A stretch of 20,020 nt of DNA from a virus, in IMG/VR virus record IMGVR_UViG_3300000176_000080, positions 1 to 20,020 of that record; one strand, 5' to 3'. Positions 19,565-20,020 of the stretch are shown one piece after another. Each line of letters starts with the position of its first letter. The first letter of the stretch is position 1. The notes under the pieces were generated by a model, which saw only the letters and a list, made by a program, of their open reading frames with translations, did not search any database and had not been told where the DNA came from. The position numbers and the translations under genes are program-made.

Positions 19565-19755
19565 GCACAATAATTACTATAAAAGAAATGATAAAAAGCG
19601 TAATGGAATGTCTTGAAGAATCGGTAGCTGATTTACCTAAAAAAGACCGTGAAGAAGCAAAAGCAGCTATTTTAGGTGCATTTTCTAAAGAAATGTTTTA
19701 TGGAAAAACAAAAGCGCCAGCAACGGATTTCTTTAGGGAGAGTAAAGATGAGTGA
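19561..19755 (+). CDS. 64-aa helical protein, unknown function
   Basis: The ATG is coupled to the previous stop (ATGA). The product begins MSTIITIKEMIKSVMECLEE and continues SVADLPKKDREEAKAAILGA, predicted helical and charged, ending FFRESKDE. It overlaps a following 17-codon frame by 8 nt. No family is recognised. Confidence 0.6.
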   Translation: MSTIITIKEMIKSVMECLEESVADLPKKDREEAKAAILGAFSKEMFYGKTKAPATDFFRESKDE

Positions 19756-19801
19756 ATTTTTTGCAGAAATACTTTTTAAAGCAAGTAGAGGTGAGAAATG
19801 A
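19748..19801 (+). CDS. Possible 17-aa peptide or coupling ORF
   Basis: ATG at 19748 with GGGAG about 8 nt upstream gives MSEFFAEILFKASRGEK and a TGA at 19799 that overlaps the next start (ATGA). It bridges the 64-aa gene and the right-edge gene with overlaps on both sides. It may be a real micro-peptide or mainly a device that carries ribosomes to the next gene. Confidence 0.35.
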   Translation: MSEFFAEILFKASRGEK

Positions 19802-20020
19802 CTTTAAGGCTTAAACCATCTTATATGGAATGGACACCAAATGAATTAGCAGATGCTTTAAAAAACTGGTTAGGCAACAGAGAACAACTTTTGGCGGCAG
19901 CAAATATGCTACGACAACAAGCACAAGAAATTAATAATTTAAAAAAACAAATTACTCAATTATCTGTTTCTCGTGAACCAAAGATAGGAGATCGAGTCAT
20001 TTTGATAGATGATGAATCTG
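19798..20020 (+). CDS. Coiled-coil protein, N-terminal part (cut by window edge)
   Basis: ATG at 19798 with GAGGTGAG 2 nt or more upstream, coupled to the preceding TGA. The visible 74 residues begin MTLRLKPSYMEWTPNELADA; a helical coiled-coil stretch (REQLLAAANMLRQQAQEINN, then LKKQITQLS) is followed by KIGDRVILIDDES, a beta-like turn. The frame is open to the right edge. No function can be given. Confidence 0.6.
   Translation, partial: MTLRLKPSYMEWTPNELADALKNWLGNREQLLAAANMLRQQAQEINNLKKQITQLSVSREPKIGDRVILIDDES

Noticed and set aside
1-20020. tRNA genes or insertion sequences
   Set aside because: No cloverleaf-like sequence with a T-loop (GTTC.A..C), no transposase and no terminal inverted repeats were seen. 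This was by eye, so a tRNA scan would be the firm test.

Overview
This window looks like about half of an AT-rich tailed-phage genome with a P22-type head (podovirus-like). The host cannot be named from the sequence. The protein families (P22-like portal and coat, PBSX-type large terminase, PrimPol/VapE-like primase-helicase, DUF2815 SSB, RusA, DUF2800 nuclease) are common in environmental phages of Gram-negative bacteria. There are no tRNAs, CRISPR arrays, insertion sequences, integrase or CI-type repressor.

Layout. From about 16268 leftwards, everything is read on the minus strand. The order is a Cro/YdaS-like regulator, a DUF2800 Cas4-like nuclease and a PrimPol/VapE-type primase-helicase. 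An intergenic region with about eight AGGTRTGTCA repeats and a very AT-rich core follows, a candidate origin or operator array. Next come a run of small genes (two Cys-rich proteins, a GroES-like co-chaperonin, several tiny proteins), small and large terminase, portal, a 59-aa gene, scaffold, major capsid, three small head-associated proteins, a repetitive tail-fibre-like protein, a DUF5658-like membrane protein, a GIY-YIG/NUMOD3 homing endonuclease, and a fibre protein cut by the left edge. Rightwards from 16414 a plus-strand operon of small, tightly overlapping genes runs off the right edge: two membrane micro-proteins, DUF2815, RusA, DUF551 and many short hypotheticals. The 16269-16413 gap is the divergent control region, with recurring AATTACA half-sites around the Cro promoter.

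The most unusual locus is the major capsid gene (4522-6046). Its reading frame is broken twice near the N-terminus. One break (5626-5853, 228 nt) is a compact, ORF-less group I intron: I can assign P1, P3 to P9.2, a U.G pair at the 5' splice site, a terminal G and P10. Removing it joins the exons in frame. Upstream lies a second, 40-nt out-of-frame interruption (5887-5926). It starts with TAA, ends with TGA, and contains an inverted copy of the next 33-nt exon. It is far too short for a group I intron. It may be a translational-bypass-like or other RNA-level element, a templated fold-back insertion, or an assembly artefact. Removing both segments gives a 418-aa coat protein of normal length.

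The free-standing GIY-YIG endonuclease downstream in the same late region could mobilise the ORF-less intron in trans (collaborative homing). The phage-encoded GroES fits a coat protein that needs chaperonin help. A promoter and leader hairpin before the scaffold gene, and a perfect bidirectional terminator after the gene following the capsid, suggest that scaffold, coat and the 141-aa protein form a separately boosted transcription unit.
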